A stretch of 64,000 bases of DNA from contig NZ_JPQU01000019.1 in assembly GCF_000737245.1 (NCBI RefSeq), positions 62,001-126,000 on the forward strand. The letters are read 5' to 3'. The notes under the pieces are model-generated. The model was not told where the DNA came from. It did no database searches and saw only the letters and a list, made by a program, of their open reading frames with translations. Every line of letters begins with the position of its first letter. The first letter of the stretch is position 1. Positions 39,099 to 50,041 of this stretch are shown in pieces. The DNA comes from Pseudomonas syringae (GTDB lineage Bacteria > Pseudomonadota > Gammaproteobacteria > Pseudomonadales > Pseudomonadaceae). A program made the position numbers and the translations under genes.

Positions 39099-39638
39099 TC
39101 AGTTGCGGAACGGGAATTTGAAAGCACGCAGCAGAGCGCGGCCTTCATCATCGTTCTTAGCAGTGGTGGTCAGGGTAATGTCCAGACCGCGGAGAGCATC
39201 GATCTTGTCGTAGTCGATTTCCGGGAAAATGATCTGCTCTTTTACGCCCATGCTGTAGTTACCACGACCATCGAAGGACTTGGCATTCAGGCCGCGGAAG
39301 TCGCGAACCCGAGGCAGGGAGATCGACAGCAGACGATCCAGGAATTCATACATACGATCGCGGCGCAGAGTCACTTTGACGCCGATCGGCCAACCTTCAC
39401 GGACTTTAAAGCCAGCGATGGATTTCCGAGCGTAAGTCACAACGACTTTTTGACCGGTGATCTTTTCCAGGTCAGCAACAGCGTGCTCGATGACTTTTTT
39501 GTCGCCGATCGCTTCGCCCAGACCCATGTTCAGGGTGATTTTGGTAACGCGCGGAACTTCCATCACGTTCGCCAGCTTAAGTTCTTCCTTAAGCTTCGGA
39601 GCGATTTCCTTCCGGTAAATCTCTTTTAGTCGTGCCAT
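39099..39638 (-). CDS. rplE: 50S ribosomal protein L5
   Basis: A 179-residue 5S rRNA-binding protein. [20 protein letters not shown] opens it; the P-site loop region [20 protein letters not shown] and the C-terminal [20 protein letters not shown] are conserved. In the usual rplX-rplE-rpsN order. Confidence 0.98.
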   Translation of the reverse strand: MARLKEIYRKEIAPKLKEELKLANVMEVPRVTKITLNMGLGEAIGDKKVIEHAVADLEKITGQKVVVTYARKSIAGFKVREGWPIGVKVTLRRDRMYEFLDRLLSISLPRVRDFRGLNAKSFDGRGNYSMGVKEQIIFPEIDYDKIDALRGLDITLTTTAKNDDEGRALLRAFKFPFRN

Positions 39639-39658
39639 GGTCTTCTACCTAGCAGTGT

Positions 39659-39973
39659 TCAAGCATCAACCGCTTTTTGGGTCGACTTGAAGACACGAAT
39701 TTTCTTGCCGTCTTCAACTTTGAAACCAACGCGGTCAGCCTTGTTGGTTGCGCCGTTGAAAATGGCGACGTTAGAAGCGTGCAGTGGCGCTTCTTTCTCG
39801 ACGATACCGCCTTGTACGCCCGACATCGGGTTAGGCTTGGTATGACGCTTCACCAGGTTGATCCCACCAACGACCAAACGGTCGTCAGCGAGAACCTTGA
39901 GCACCTTACCGCGCTTACCTTTGTCTTTGCCGGCGATCACGATGATCTCGTCGTCACGACGAATCTTTTGCAT
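39659..39973 (-). CDS. rplX: 50S ribosomal protein L24
   Basis: A 104-residue assembly initiator of the large subunit. The KOW motif [20 protein letters not shown] (about residues 10-30) is followed by [20 protein letters not shown]. It is 11 bases after rplN. Confidence 0.98.
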   Translation of the reverse strand: MQKIRRDDEIIVIAGKDKGKRGKVLKVLADDRLVVGGINLVKRHTKPNPMSGVQGGIVEKEAPLHASNVAIFNGATNKADRVGFKVEDGKKIRVFKSTQKAVDA

Positions 39974-39984
39974 GTCGGATCTCC

Positions 39985-40353
39985 TTACAGCACTTCTGGG
40001 GCGAGCGAGACGATCTTCATGAACTTCTCAGTACGAAGTTCACGGGTCACTGGCCCAAAGATACGGGTGCCGATCGGCTCTTGCTTGTTGTTCAAAAGAA
40101 CAGCAGCGTTGCCATCAAAGCGGATAATGGAGCCGTCAGCACGACGAACGCCGTGGCGAGTGCGGACTACAACAGCAGTCATCACTTGGCCTTTTTTCAC
40201 TTTACCGCGCGGAATTGCTTCCTTTACGGTTACTTTGATGATGTCACCGATACCAGCGTAACGACGATGGGAGCCACCCAGCACCTTGATGCACATAACG
40301 CGGCGTGCGCCGCTGTTATCGGCCACATCGAGCATGGATTGAGTCTGAATCAT
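39985..40353 (-). CDS. rplN: 50S ribosomal protein L14
   Basis: A 122-residue protein, the most conserved of the large subunit; it starts [20 protein letters not shown] and contains [20 protein letters not shown] and [20 protein letters not shown]. It heads the spc gene group; 23 bases separate it from rpsQ and I saw no clear promoter there, so S10 and spc groups may be co-transcribed. Confidence 0.98.
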   Translation of the reverse strand: MIQTQSMLDVADNSGARRVMCIKVLGGSHRRYAGIGDIIKVTVKEAIPRGKVKKGQVMTAVVVRTRHGVRRADGSIIRFDGNAAVLLNNKQEPIGTRIFGPVTRELRTEKFMKIVSLAPEVL

Positions 40354-40376
40354 ATAATTTCTCCGACCCCTAGTCC

Positions 40377-40643
40377 TTAGACTTCCACAGCGCGTTCGAG
40401 AATATCAACCAATGCCCAAGACTTGGTCTTGGCTACCGGACGAGTTTCACGAATCGTGACTTTGTCGCCGATGTGGCACTGATTGGTTTCGTCGTGCGCG
40501 TGCAGCTTAGTCGAACGCTTAACGTATTTACCGTAGATCGGGTGCTTAACGCGACGCTCGATCAGAACGGTGATGGTCTTGTCCATCTTGTCGCTGACAA
40601 CACGGCCAGTCAGCGTACGGACGGTTTTTTCGGCTTCAGCCAT
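40377..40643 (-). CDS. rpsQ: 30S ribosomal protein S17
   Basis: An 88-residue OB-fold protein that binds 16S r[23 protein letters not shown] and [20 protein letters not shown] are the two conserved segments. It is the last gene of the S10 group, two bases after rpmC. Confidence 0.98.
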   Translation of the reverse strand: MAEAEKTVRTLTGRVVSDKMDKTITVLIERRVKHPIYGKYVKRSTKLHAHDETNQCHIGDKVTIRETRPVAKTKSWALVDILERAVEV

Positions 40644-40645
40644 GA

Positions 40646-40837
40646 TTACTTACCTGCCTGCTGGTTGAGCACAGTCTTCACGCGAGCAATGTCACGCTTA
40701 ACTTGCGAGAGCAGGTGAGACTGCCCCAACTGGCCAGTTGCTTTCTGCATACGCAGATTGAACTGGTCGCGCAGCAGGCCGAGCAGTTGCTCGTTCAGCT
40801 GCTGTGCTGATTTTTCACGAAGTTCATTCGCTTTCAT
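40646..40837 (-). CDS. rpmC: 50S ribosomal protein L29
   Basis: A 63-residue two-helix protein near the tunnel exit: [20 protein letters not shown] and [20 protein letters not shown]. The ATG at 40837 overlaps the rplP stop as TGATG; a GTG one codon earlier is possible but less likely. Confidence 0.97.
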
Positions 40838-41250
40838 CACATCACCGTCCGTTTAACAAAGGAGGTGGCGAGTGGCAGCTTTGCAGCAGCCAGGGCGAAA
40901 GCCTCACGCGCCAGCTCTTCAGAAACACCCTCGATTTCATACAGGACTTTGCCTGGCTGAATCTGGGCAACCCAGTACTCCACGTTACCCTTACCTTTAC
41001 CCATACGAACTTCGAGGGGCTTTTTGGTTACAGGCTTGTCCGGGAATACACGGATCCAGATTTTGCCGCCACGTTTAACGTGACGGGTCAGTGCACGACG
41101 CGCTGACTCAATCTGACGGGCAGTGAGACGACCACGAGCAACAGACTTCAGCGCATATTCGCCGAAGCTGACTTTGCTACCGCGCAATGCCAAGCCACGG
41201 TTGTGGCCAGTCATCTGCTTGCGGAACTTCGTACGCTTTGGTTGCAACAT
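40837..41250 (-). CDS. rplP: 50S ribosomal protein L16
   Basis: A 137-residue protein at the A-site finger and tRNA elbow. [20 protein letters not shown], the arginine-hydroxylation segment [20 protein letters not shown]-like region (here [20 protein letters not shown]) and [20 protein letters not shown] are conserved. It is coupled to rpmC through overlapping stop and start. Confidence 0.98.
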
Positions 41251-41262
41251 TTGGCGTACCCC

Positions 41263-41949
41263 TTACTTAGCAGCTTTTTTACGAGGCGCAGGTGCTTGTG
41301 GTTTCAGTTCTTCTTGGCGACCACCAATTACTTCGCCTTTGAAGATCCAAACCTTTACACCGATCACACCGTAAGTGGTGTGAGCTTCGTAGTTGGCATA
41401 GTCGATGTCGGCACGCAGGGTGTGCAGTGGCACACGACCTTCGCGATACCATTCAGTACGTGCGATTTCAGCACCGCCGAGACGACCGCTCACTTGGATT
41501 TTGATGCCTTTGGCACCAATGCGCATTGCGTTCTGTACAGCGCGCTTCATAGCGCGACGGAACATTACACGGCGCTCCAGCTGCTGAGCTACGCTCTGCG
41601 CAACCAGCATACCGTCGAGTTCCGGCTTACGGATCTCTTCGATATTGATGTGCACAGGCACACCCATTTGCTTGGTCAGGTCCTGACGCAGCTTCTCAAC
41701 ATCTTCACCTTTCTTCCCGATAACGATACCTGGACGAGCAGTGTGGATGGTGATGCGTGCAGTCTGAGCCGGACGATGGATATCGATACGGCTTACGGAC
41801 GCGCTTTTTAGTTTGTCTTGGAGGTACTCACGCACTTTCAGATCAGCGAACAAATAGTCCGCATAAGTCCGACCGTCTGCGTACCAGACGGAGGTGTGCT
41901 CCTTGACGATTCCCAGGCGAATGCCAATGGGATGTACTTTCTGACCCAT
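41263..41949 (-). CDS. rpsC: 30S ribosomal protein S3
   Basis: A 228-residue protein of the 30S head, mRNA entry side. [20 protein letters not shown] opens it; the KH domain contains [19 protein letters not shown] near residues 73-91, and the C-terminal domain has [17 protein letters not shown]-like sequence (here [18 protein letters not shown]). The tail is Ala/Pro/Lys-rich. The frame opens at 42033, but the ATG at 41949 is the family start. Confidence 0.98.
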
Positions 41950-41962
41950 CTCTTCGACTCCG

Positions 41963-42295
41963 TTACTTGTCAGCAACCTTGACAGTGATATGGCAAGACC
42001 GCTTGACGATGCGATCAGCACGGCCTTTGGCACGTGGCATGATGCGCTTCAGCGAACGCCCTTCGTTGACGAAAACGGTGGAGACCTTGAGGTCATCAAC
42101 GTCTGCGCCTTCGTTATGCTCGGCGTTGGCTACGGCCGACTCCAGCACTTTCTTCAGGATCTCGGCGGCTTTCTTACTGCTGAAAGCCAACAGGTTGAGC
42201 GCTTCGCCCACCTTCTTCCCGCGGATCTGGTCGGCGACCAAGCGGGCTTTCTGGGCGGAGATTCGAGCGCCCGACAACTTAGCGGCTACTTCCAT
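41963..42295 (-). CDS. rplV: 50S ribosomal protein L22
   Basis: A 110-residue protein lining the exit tunnel. [20 protein letters not shown] and the tunnel loop [20 protein letters not shown], where macrolide-resistance changes occur, look normal. It lies between rpsS and rpsC. Confidence 0.98.
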
Positions 42296-42308
42296 CGTTC
42301 CTTACCCC

Positions 42309-42584
42309 TTAACGCTTGGCTTTCTTGTCTGCCACGTGCCCACGATATGTGCGGGTACCGGCAAACTCGCCTAGTTTATGGCCGACCATGTCTTCGTTCA
42401 CGAGAACTGGAACATGTTGGCGACCGTTATGAACTGCAATGGTCAAACCGACCATTTGTGGCAGGATCATCGAACGACGCGACCAGGTTTTCACCGGTTT
42501 GCGATCATTCTTTTCCGCCGCCACTTCGATCTTCTTCAGTAGGTGAAGATCAATAAAAGGACCTTTTTTCAGAGAACGTGGCAC
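42309..42584 (-). CDS. rpsS: 30S ribosomal protein S19
   Basis: A 91-residue head protein: [40 protein letters not shown] and [20 protein letters not shown] are all standard. It is 16 bases after rplB. Confidence 0.98.
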   Translation of the reverse strand: MPRSLKKGPFIDLHLLKKIEVAAEKNDRKPVKTWSRRSMILPQMVGLTIAVHNGRQHVPVLVNEDMVGHKLGEFAGTRTYRGHVADKKAKR

Positions 42585-42600
42585 TGTCGTATCCCTCTAT

Positions 42601-43425
42601 TTACTTGCGACGACGGACGATCATTTTGTCGGTACGCTTATTACCACGAGTCTTCGCGCCCTTAGTCGGGAAGCCCCACGGCGATACCGGATGACGACCA
42701 CCAGAGGTACGACCTTCACCACCACCATGTGGGTGGTCAACCGGGTTCATGGCAACACCACGAACGGTTGGGCGAACGCCACGCCAGCGTTTGGCACCAG
42801 CTTTACCCAGGGAACGCAGGCTATGCTCGGAGTTCGAGACTTCGCCCAGCGTTGCACGGCATTCGGAAAGCACTTTACGCATTTCACCCGAACGCAGACG
42901 CAGAGTAACGTAGACGCCTTCACGTGCGATCAGCTGAGCCGAAGCACCAGCGGAACGAGCGATCTGAGCACCTTTACCTGGCTTCAATTCGATACCGTGA
43001 ACGGTGCTACCAACTGGAATGTTACGCAGTTGAAGAGCGTTACCCGGCTTGATTGGAGCCAAAGCACCTGCGATCAGCTGATCGCCAGCACTCACGCCTT
43101 TAGGGGCGATGATGTAGCGACGCTCGCCGTCTGCGTAAAGCAGCAGTGCGATGTGAGCAGTACGGTTTGGATCGTATTCGATACGCTCGACAGTGGCAGA
43201 AATGCCATCTTTATCGTTGCGACGGAAATCGACCAGACGATAATGCTGCTTATGACCACCACCGATATGACGGGTAGTAATACGGCCATTGTTGTTACGA
43301 CCACCAGACTTCGATTTTTTCTCGAGCAGCGGTGCGTGAGGAGCGCCTTTATGCAGCTCCTGGTTGACCACCTTGACCACAAAACGGCGGCCAGGGGAAG
43401 TCGGTTTGCATTTAACGATTGCCAT
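42601..43425 (-). CDS. rplB: 50S ribosomal protein L2
   Basis: A 274-residue protein near the peptidyl-transferase centre. [20 protein letters not shown], the OB and SH3-like domains, and the C-terminal [20 protein letters not shown] with its conserved His (near residue 230) are present. Confidence 0.98.
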   Translation of the reverse strand: MAIVKCKPTSPGRRFVVKVVNQELHKGAPHAPLLEKKSKSGGRNNNGRITTRHIGGGHKQHYRLVDFRRNDKDGISATVERIEYDPNRTAHIALLLYADGERRYIIAPKGVSAGDQLIAGALAPIKPGNALQLRNIPVGSTVHGIELKPGKGAQIARSAGASAQLIAREGVYVTLRLRSGEMRKVLSECRATLGEVSNSEHSLRSLGKAGAKRWRGVRPTVRGVAMNPVDHPHGGGEGRTSGGRHPVSPWGFPTKGAKTRGNKRTDKMIVRRRK

Positions 43426-43439
43426 GATGCACCCCTTCC

Positions 43440-43739
43440 TTACTCAGCACTGCTGCTGAAATCGAGATCTTGGCCTGGTTGAAGGGAGATAACTGCCTTC
43501 TTCCAGTCATTACGCTTGCCCAGACCGCGAGCAGTACGCTTGCTTTTACCCAGAACATTCAGGGTAGTAACACGCTCTACTTTCACGCTGAACAGGCTTT
43601 CGACGGCCTTCTTGATTTCCAGCTTGGTTGCGTCAGTAGCAACCTTGAAAACGAACTGACCTTTTTTGTCTGCCAGAACCGTAGCCTTTTCGGAAACGTG
43701 CGGGCCAAGCAGAACTTTAAATACGCGTTCCTGGTTCAT
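43440..43739 (-). CDS. rplW: 50S ribosomal protein L23
   Basis: A 99-residue protein at the tunnel exit, docking site of SRP and trigger factor. [20 protein letters not shown] and [20 protein letters not shown] with the conserved Glu in the VSEKAT loop are visible. Its ATG overlaps the rplD stop by four bases. Confidence 0.98.
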
Positions 43740-44338
43740 CCCAGCAGCTCCTCGAATTTCTTCACGGCCGACACAGTGATCAACACTTTGTCGTATGCGA
43801 TCAGACTAACTGGATCGGAACCTTGAACGTCACGTACATCAACGTGCGGCAGGTTACGAGCAGCCAGGTACAGATTCTGGTCAACAGCGTCAGACACGAT
43901 TAGGACGTCAGTCAGGCCCATGCCAGTCAGCTTGTTAAGCAAATCTTTGGTTTTCGGTGCTTCAACAGCGAAGTCCTGAACCACGACCAAACGATCAGTA
44001 CGAACCAGTTCAGCAAGGATGGAGCGCAGTGCTGCGCGATACATCTTCTTGTTGAGCTTCTGAGAGTGATCCTGTGGACGTGCTGCGAAAGTGGTACCGC
44101 CGCCACGCCAGATTGGGCTACGGATAGTACCGGCACGAGCACGGCCAGTACCCTTTTGACGCCATGGACGCTTACCGCCGCCACGAACATCAGAACGGGT
44201 CTTTTGCTGCTTGGTGCCCTGACGACCGCCTGCCATGTAGGCTACGACTGCCTGGTGAACCAGTGTCTCGTTGAACTCGCCGCCAAATGTCAGTTCGGAA
44301 ACTTCGATTGCCTGAGCGTCATTTACGTTTAATTGCAT
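43736..44338 (-). CDS. rplD: 50S ribosomal protein L4
   Basis: A 200-residue protein; in E. coli it also represses the S10 operon. The tunnel loop [20 protein letters not shown] and [20 protein letters not shown] are normal. Stop overlaps the rplW start. Confidence 0.98.
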
Positions 44339-44350
44339 GTCAGCTTCCCC

Positions 44351-44986
44351 TTAACCGCGAGCCTTGGCTGCTGGACGTACAACCAGGTTGCCGCCAGTAG
44401 CGCCAGGAACAGCACCCTTGACCAACAACAGATTGCGTTCAGCGTCCACGCGCACTACTTCCAGGGACTGCACGGTCACGCGCTCAGCGCCCATATGACC
44501 GGACATTTTTTTGCCCTTGAATACACGACCAGGAGTCTGGCACTGGCCGATAGAGCCTGGGACGCGGTGGGATACGGAGTTACCGTGGGTGTTATCTTGC
44601 CCGCGGAAATTCCAACGCTTGATCGTACCCTGGAAGCCTTTACCTTTGGACTGACCGGTTACATCAACCAGCTGACCAGCAGCGAAGATTTCAGCGTTGA
44701 TCAGATCGCCAGCCTGGTAGTCGCCTTCTTCAAGACGGAATTCCATGACAGTACGACCAGCGGCAACATTCGCCTTAGCGAAGTGGCCAGCCTGAGCAGC
44801 TGTAACACGCGAAGCGCGACGCTCGCCGACAGTGACTTGCACTGCACGATAGCCATCGGTCTCTTCAGTTTTGAACTGGGTGACGCGATTCGGCTCGATC
44901 TCAATGACCGTAACCGGAATGGAGACACCTTCTTCGGTGAAAATACGGGTCATACCGCATTTACGACCGACTACACCAATAGTCAT
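44351..44986 (-). CDS. rplC: 50S ribosomal protein L3
   Basis: A 211-residue assembly initiator. [20 protein letters not shown] opens it, and the long loop contains [20 protein letters not shown] with the methylatable Gln. The frame opens at 45019 but ATG 44986 is the family start. It is 81 bases after rpsJ. Confidence 0.98.
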   Translation of the reverse strand: MTIGVVGRKCGMTRIFTEEGVSIPVTVIEIEPNRVTQFKTEETDGYRAVQVTVGERRASRVTAAQAGHFAKANVAAGRTVMEFRLEEGDYQAGDLINAEIFAAGQLVDVTGQSKGKGFQGTIKRWNFRGQDNTHGNSVSHRVPGSIGQCQTPGRVFKGKKMSGHMGAERVTVQSLEVVRVDAERNLLLVKGAVPGATGGNLVVRPAAKARG

Positions 44987-45067
44987 GTTGTAAACCTCAT
45001 GAGTGTACGGGGCTTTCACCCGCTATGGCCGCCCATTTCAGAGCGTTACACGACTAAGACCCAAGTC

Positions 45068-45379
45068 TTAGCCGAGGCTGATCTGCACTTCCACACCGGC
45101 TGCAAGATCAAGCTTCATAAGCGCGTCAACGGTTTTATCTGTTGGCTGGACGATGTCCAGAACGCGTTTATGAGTACGGATCTCGTACTGGTCGCGCGCG
45201 TCTTTGTTGACGTGCGGAGAAACCAGAACGGTGAACCGCTCTTTACGAGTAGGCAGTGGAATAGGACCACGCACCTGAGCACCAGTACGTTTCGCGGTTT
45301 CCACGATTTCCTGGGTGGATTGGTCGATCAGGCGATGGTCAAAAGCCTTCAACCTGATACGGATTTGCTGGTTTTGCAT
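45068..45379 (-). CDS. rpsJ: 30S ribosomal protein S10 (NusE)
   Basis: A 103-residue protein that is both a 30S component and the antitermination partner of NusB and Nus[21 protein letters not shown] and [20 protein letters not shown] are characteristic. It is the first gene of the S10 operon, behind a strong promoter. Confidence 0.98.
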
Positions 45380-45441
45380 TGGATTCAGACTCCAGATTGC
45401 TGTTCCCACCGAGCGCAATACGCCCGTTTAAAGGAGGCGCA

Positions 45442-45470
45442 ATTCTATAGATGGGCTGACTGAGTGTCAA
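45442..45470 (-). promoter_or_regulatory. Promoter of the S10 operon
   Basis: On the minus strand TTGACA (45470-45465), a 17-base spacer and TAGAAT (45447-45442): a near-consensus sigma-70 promoter. It starts only seven bases after the tuf terminator, and leaves a leader of about 55 bases before rpsJ. Confidence 0.8.
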
Positions 45471-45476
45471 CCCAAT

Positions 45477-45506
45477 AAAAAAGCCCCCGCAAGCGGGGGC
45501 TTTTTA
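45477..45506 (-). terminator. Intrinsic terminator after tuf (end of str operon)
   Basis: GCCCCCGC-AA-GCGGGGGC with A- and T-tracts on either side, 13 bases after the tuf stop. It separates the str and S10 operons. Confidence 0.93.
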
Positions 45507-45518
45507 TCAAATCATTGC

Positions 45519-46712
45519 TTACGCAACGATTTTGGCTACGACGCCAGCGCCGACGGTACGACCGCCTTCACGAATTGCGAAACGCAGACCATCTTCCATT
45601 GCGATTGGCTTGATCAGGGTAACGTTAACTTTAACGTTATCACCTGGCATAACCATCTCAACGCCTTCCGGCAGTTCGCAGCTACCAGTTACGTCGGTAG
45701 TACGGAAGTAGAACTGTGGACGGTAGCCTTTGAAGAACGGCGTGTGACGGCCGCCTTCTTCTTTGCTCAGAACATAGATTTCTGCTTCGAACTGAGTGTG
45801 CGGCTTAACGGTACCTGGCTTAACCAGAACCTGACCACGCTCAACGTCGTCACGCTTGGTGCCACGCAGCAGAACGCCACAGTTCTCACCAGCACGACCT
45901 TCGTCCAGCAGCTTGCGGAACATCTCAACGCCAGTGCAAGTAGTTTTGGTGGTGTCACGCAGACCCACGATCTCTACTTCTTCCTGGATCTTGATGATGC
46001 CACGCTCAACACGACCGGTAACAACAGTACCGCGACCCGAAATCGAGAATACGTCTTCGATTGGCATCAGGAACGGCTTGTCGATAGCACGAACTGGTTC
46101 TGGGATGTAGCTATCCAGAGTCTCAACCAGTTTCTTGACGGCAGTGGTGCCCATCTCGTTGTCGTCTTGGCCATTCAGAGCCATCAGAGCAGAACCGATG
46201 ATGATCGGAGTGTCGTCGCCCGGGAAGTCGTAAGTGCTCAGCAGATCGCGCACTTCCATCTCAACCAGCTCCAGCAGCTCAGCGTCGTCTACCATGTCAG
46301 CCTTGTTCAGGAAGACAACGATGTACGGAACGCCAACCTGACGGGACAGCAGGATGTGCTCGCGAGTCTGAGGCATCGGGCCGTCAGCAGCGGAACAAAC
46401 CAGAATAGCGCCGTCCATCTGAGCAGCACCGGTGATCATGTTTTTTACGTAGTCGGCGTGACCTGGGCAGTCAACGTGCGCGTAGTGGCGAACGGCCGAA
46501 TCGTATTCAACGTGAGCGGTGTTGATGGTGATACCGCGAGCTTTTTCTTCTGGTGCGCTATCGATTTTATCGAAGTCGACTTTAGCCGAACCGAAAACTT
46601 CGGAGCAGACGCGAGTCAGAGCAGCAGTCAGAGTGGTTTTACCGTGGTCAACGTGACCGATGGTGCCAACGTTGACGTGCGGTTTGTTACGTTCAAATTT
46701 TTCTTTAGCCAC
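45519..46712 (-). CDS. tuf: Elongation factor Tu
   Basis: A 397-residue GTPase that brings aminoacyl-tRNA to the ribosome. G1 [14 protein letters not shown] (about residues 19-32), [12 protein letters not shown] with the catalytic His, NKADMVDD, and the beta-barrel domains 2 and 3 are complete. It follows fusA by 31 bases. The second copy expected in front of secE is missing in this window, so this may be the only EF-Tu gene. Confidence 0.99.
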   Translation of the reverse strand: MAKEKFERNKPHVNVGTIGHVDHGKTTLTAALTRVCSEVFGSAKVDFDKIDSAPEEKARGITINTAHVEYDSAVRHYAHVDCPGHADYVKNMITGAAQMDGAILVCSAADGPMPQTREHILLSRQVGVPYIVVFLNKADMVDDAELLELVEMEVRDLLSTYDFPGDDTPIIIGSALMALNGQDDNEMGTTAVKKLVETLDSYIPEPVRAIDKPFLMPIEDVFSISGRGTVVTGRVERGIIKIQEEVEIVGLRDTTKTTCTGVEMFRKLLDEGRAGENCGVLLRGTKRDDVERGQVLVKPGTVKPHTQFEAEIYVLSKEEGGRHTPFFKGYRPQFYFRTTDVTGSCELPEGVEMVMPGDNVKVNVTLIKPIAMEDGLRFAIREGGRTVGAGVVAKIVA

Positions 46713-46743
46713 GACAGTGAACTCCTAGCCTAAAGGGGCTGAA

Positions 46744-48846
46744 TCAGCCTTGTTTTTTAACGATAGCTTCGACGACATTCGACGGAGCTTCGGAGTATTT
46801 GGAGAATTCCATGGAGTAGCTCGCGCGACCCTGAGACATGGAGCGAACGTCGGTCGCATAACCGAACATCTCACCCAACGGTACTTCGGCGCGAATCACT
46901 TTGCCAGAAACCGTATCTTCCATACCCTGGATCAGACCACGACGACGGTTCAGGTCACCCATCACGTCACCCATGTAGTCCTCAGGTGTTACAACTTCAA
47001 CCTTCATGATCGGCTCAAGAACTACACCACCACCTTTGGTAGCCAGTTGCTTGGTCGCCATGGAGGCTGCCACCTTAAACGCCATCTCGTTGGAGTCGAC
47101 GTCGTGGTAAGAACCATCGAAAACGGTAGCCTTCAGGCCGATCAGCGGATAGCCGGCAACAACACCGTTCTTCATCTGCTCTTCGATACCCTTCTGGATA
47201 GCAGGGATGTATTCCTTAGGAACAACACCACCTACCACTTCGTTCACGAATTGCAGACCTTCCTGACCTTCGTCAGCCGGCGCAAAACGAATCCAGCAAT
47301 GGCCAAACTGACCACGACCGCCGGATTGACGAACAAACTTGCCTTCGATCTCACAAGCCTTCGTGATCTTCTCACGATAGGAAACCTGTGGCTTACCGAT
47401 GTTGGCTTCGACGTTGAACTCACGGCGCATCCGGTCAACCAGGATGTCCAGGTGCAATTCGCCCATGCCAGAGATGATCGTTTGACCAGTCTCTTCATCA
47501 GTTTTGACGCGGAAAGACGGGTCTTCCTGAGCAAGCTTGCCCAGAGCGATACCCATTTTTTCCTGGTCATCCTTGGTTTTAGGCTCTACGGCAACCGAGA
47601 TAACCGGCTCCGGGAAGTCCATACGAACCAGGATGATTGGCTTGTCAGCCGAGCAGAGGGTATCACCAGTGGTGACGTCCTTCATGCCGATCAAAGCAGC
47701 GATGTCGCCAGCGCGTACTTCTTTGATCTCTTCACGTGTGTTCGCGTGCATTTGCACCATACGACCAACACGCTCTTTCTTGCCTTTAACCGAGTTGATC
47801 ACGCCGTCGCCGGAGCTCAACACGCCCGAGTAAACGCGAGCAAAGGTCAAAGTACCCACGAATGGGTCGGTAGCGATCTTGAACGCCAGAGCCGAGAACG
47901 GCTCGTTGTCGTCTGCATGACGCTCCATTTCAACAGTCTCGTCATCCGGGTCGGAACCCTTGATGGCAGGAATGTCCACTGGAGCAGGCAGGTACTTGAT
48001 CACCGCATCGAGAACCAGGGGAACGCCCTTGTTCTTGAAGGAAGAACCGCAAACAGCGAGAACGATTTCACCAGCGATAGTACGCTGACGCAAAGCGCCT
48101 TCGATTTCCGCGATGGTGAGTTCTTCACCTTCGAGGTATTTGTTCATCAGCTCTTCGTTGGCTTCAGCGGCCGCTTCAACCATGTTGCTGCGCCATTCTT
48201 CAGCCAACTCTTGCAGCTCGGCAGGGATAGCTTCGCGACGAGGGGCCATGCCCTTGTCAGCGTCATCCCAGTAAACCGCTTCCATGGTCATCAGATCGAT
48301 TTGACCCTGGAAGTTGTCTTCAGCACCGATCGCCAACTGGATTGGAACCGGAGTGTGACCTAGACGCTGCTTGATCTGACCGATCACGCGCAGGAAGTTC
48401 GCGCCAGCACGGTCCATCTTGTTTACATAAACAAGACGCGGAACACCGTATTTGTTGGCTTGACGCCATACGGTTTCCGACTGAGGCTCAACACCCGAGG
48501 TACCGCAGAACACAACGACCGCGCCATCGAGCACGCGCAGGGAGCGCTCTACTTCAATAGTGAAGTCAACGTGACCCGGAGTATCGATGATGTTGAAGCG
48601 ATGCTTCTCGAACTGCTTGACGGAGCCAGCCCAGAATGCAGTCGTAGCAGCGGAAGTAATGGTAATACCCCGCTCCTGCTCTTGCACCATCCAGTCCATG
48701 GTCGCGGCGCCATCATGCACCTCGCCCATTTTGTGGTTTACGCCAGTGTAAAAAAGGACGCGCTCAGTGGTGGTGGTTTTACCAGCATCCACGTGAGCAA
48801 CGATACCAATGTTACGGTAGCGGTTAATCGGAGTAGTACGAGCCAT
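46744..48846 (-). CDS. fusA: Elongation factor G
   Basis: A 700-residue translocase. G1 [15 protein letters not shown] (about 16-30), G3 [21 protein letters not shown]4 NKMDRAGA and the C-terminal domains IV-V, with [10 protein letters not shown] and [15 protein letters not shown], are present. It lies in the canonical rpsL-rpsG-fusA-tuf order. Pseudomonads often carry a second fusA elsewhere. Confidence 0.99.
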   Translation of the reverse strand: MARTTPINRYRNIGIVAHVDAGKTTTTERVLFYTGVNHKMGEVHDGAATMDWMVQEQERGITITSAATTAFWAGSVKQFEKHRFNIIDTPGHVDFTIEVERSLRVLDGAVVVFCGTSGVEPQSETVWRQANKYGVPRLVYVNKMDRAGANFLRVIGQIKQRLGHTPVPIQLAIGAEDNFQGQIDLMTMEAVYWDDADKGMAPRREAIPAELQELAEEWRSNMVEAAAEANEELMNKYLEGEELTIAEIEGALRQRTIAGEIVLAVCGSSFKNKGVPLVLDAVIKYLPAPVDIPAIKGSDPDDETVEMERHADDNEPFSALAFKIATDPFVGTLTFARVYSGVLSSGDGVINSVKGKKERVGRMVQMHANTREEIKEVRAGDIAALIGMKDVTTGDTLCSADKPIILVRMDFPEPVISVAVEPKTKDDQEKMGIALGKLAQEDPSFRVKTDEETGQTIISGMGELHLDILVDRMRREFNVEANIGKPQVSYREKITKACEIEGKFVRQSGGRGQFGHCWIRFAPADEGQEGLQFVNEVVGGVVPKEYIPAIQKGIEEQMKNGVVAGYPLIGLKATVFDGSYHDVDSNEMAFKVAASMATKQLATKGGGVVLEPIMKVEVVTPEDYMGDVMGDLNRRRGLIQGMEDTVSGKVIRAEVPLGEMFGYATDVRSMSQGRASYSMEFSKYSEAPSNVVEAIVKKQG

Positions 48847-48876
48847 AAAGCCCTCGCAAAATTAGTGACACCAGAA

Positions 48877-49368
<492 letters not shown>

Positions 49369-49469
49369 TCAGGTTAGCTCGGGACCACCACCCTACTGGG
49401 TGCGCCCGACCTTACTCTTATCGACTCAGAAAAATAGAAATCTGCTTTTTTTGTCACAGGAAGCCGCTA

Positions 49470-49841
49470 CTACTTAGGCTTCTTGGTACCGTACTTCGAA
49501 CGACCCTGGTTACGACCTTTAACGCCGGAAGTATCCAAAGAACCGCGAACGGTGTGGTAACGAACACCTGGCAAGTCTTTTACACGACCGCCACGAATCA
49601 GGACCACGCTGTGCTCTTGCAGGTTGTGACCTTCACCACCGATGTACGAGGAAACCTCGAAACCGTTGGTCAGGCGCACACGGCATACTTTACGCAGTGC
49701 CGAGTTAGGTTTTTTCGGCGTGGTGGTATACACACGGGTGCATACGCCACGACGTTGCGGGCAGTTCTGCAGCGCAGGCACGTCGGATTTCTCGACGATA
49801 CGCTTACGCGGCTGACGTACCAGCTGGTTGATAGTTGCCAT
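49470..49841 (-). CDS. rpsL: 30S ribosomal protein S12
   Basis: A 123-residue decoding-centre protein. Lys43 ([12 protein letters not shown]) and Lys88 ([12 protein letters not shown]), the two positions at which streptomycin resistance arises, are both wild type; the methylthiolated Asp is in VKDLPG. It is the first gene of the str operon. Confidence 0.98.
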   Translation of the reverse strand: MATINQLVRQPRKRIVEKSDVPALQNCPQRRGVCTRVYTTTPKKPNSALRKVCRVRLTNGFEVSSYIGGEGHNLQEHSVVLIRGGRVKDLPGVRYHTVRGSLDTSGVKGRNQGRSKYGTKKPK

Positions 49842-49932
49842 CTACTAGCTCCACTGTTGTCTTGCGACGCTATTGTCTTGCAAGAAAAGCAAAATGGCAG
49901 GACGCGAGTCCCGCCAAATTTAGGGGTACAAG

Positions 49933-49961
49933 AGTCTAAAGAGGATCTCGCCCCCAGTCAA
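49933..49961 (-). promoter_or_regulatory. Promoter of the str operon (rpsL)
   Basis: TTGACT (49961-49956), a 17-base spacer and TAGACT (49938-49933) on the minus strand, 92 bases before rpsL. The preceding 80 bases after rpoC have no strong terminator, so read-through from rpoC is possible. Confidence 0.7.
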
Positions 49962-50041
49962 GGCAAAGCCCCGGCTCTCCTCTCATCGGGCGACAGAATT
50001 TACCTGTCACTCGATAAGAAAGAAAGACCAGGGCCTTACGC

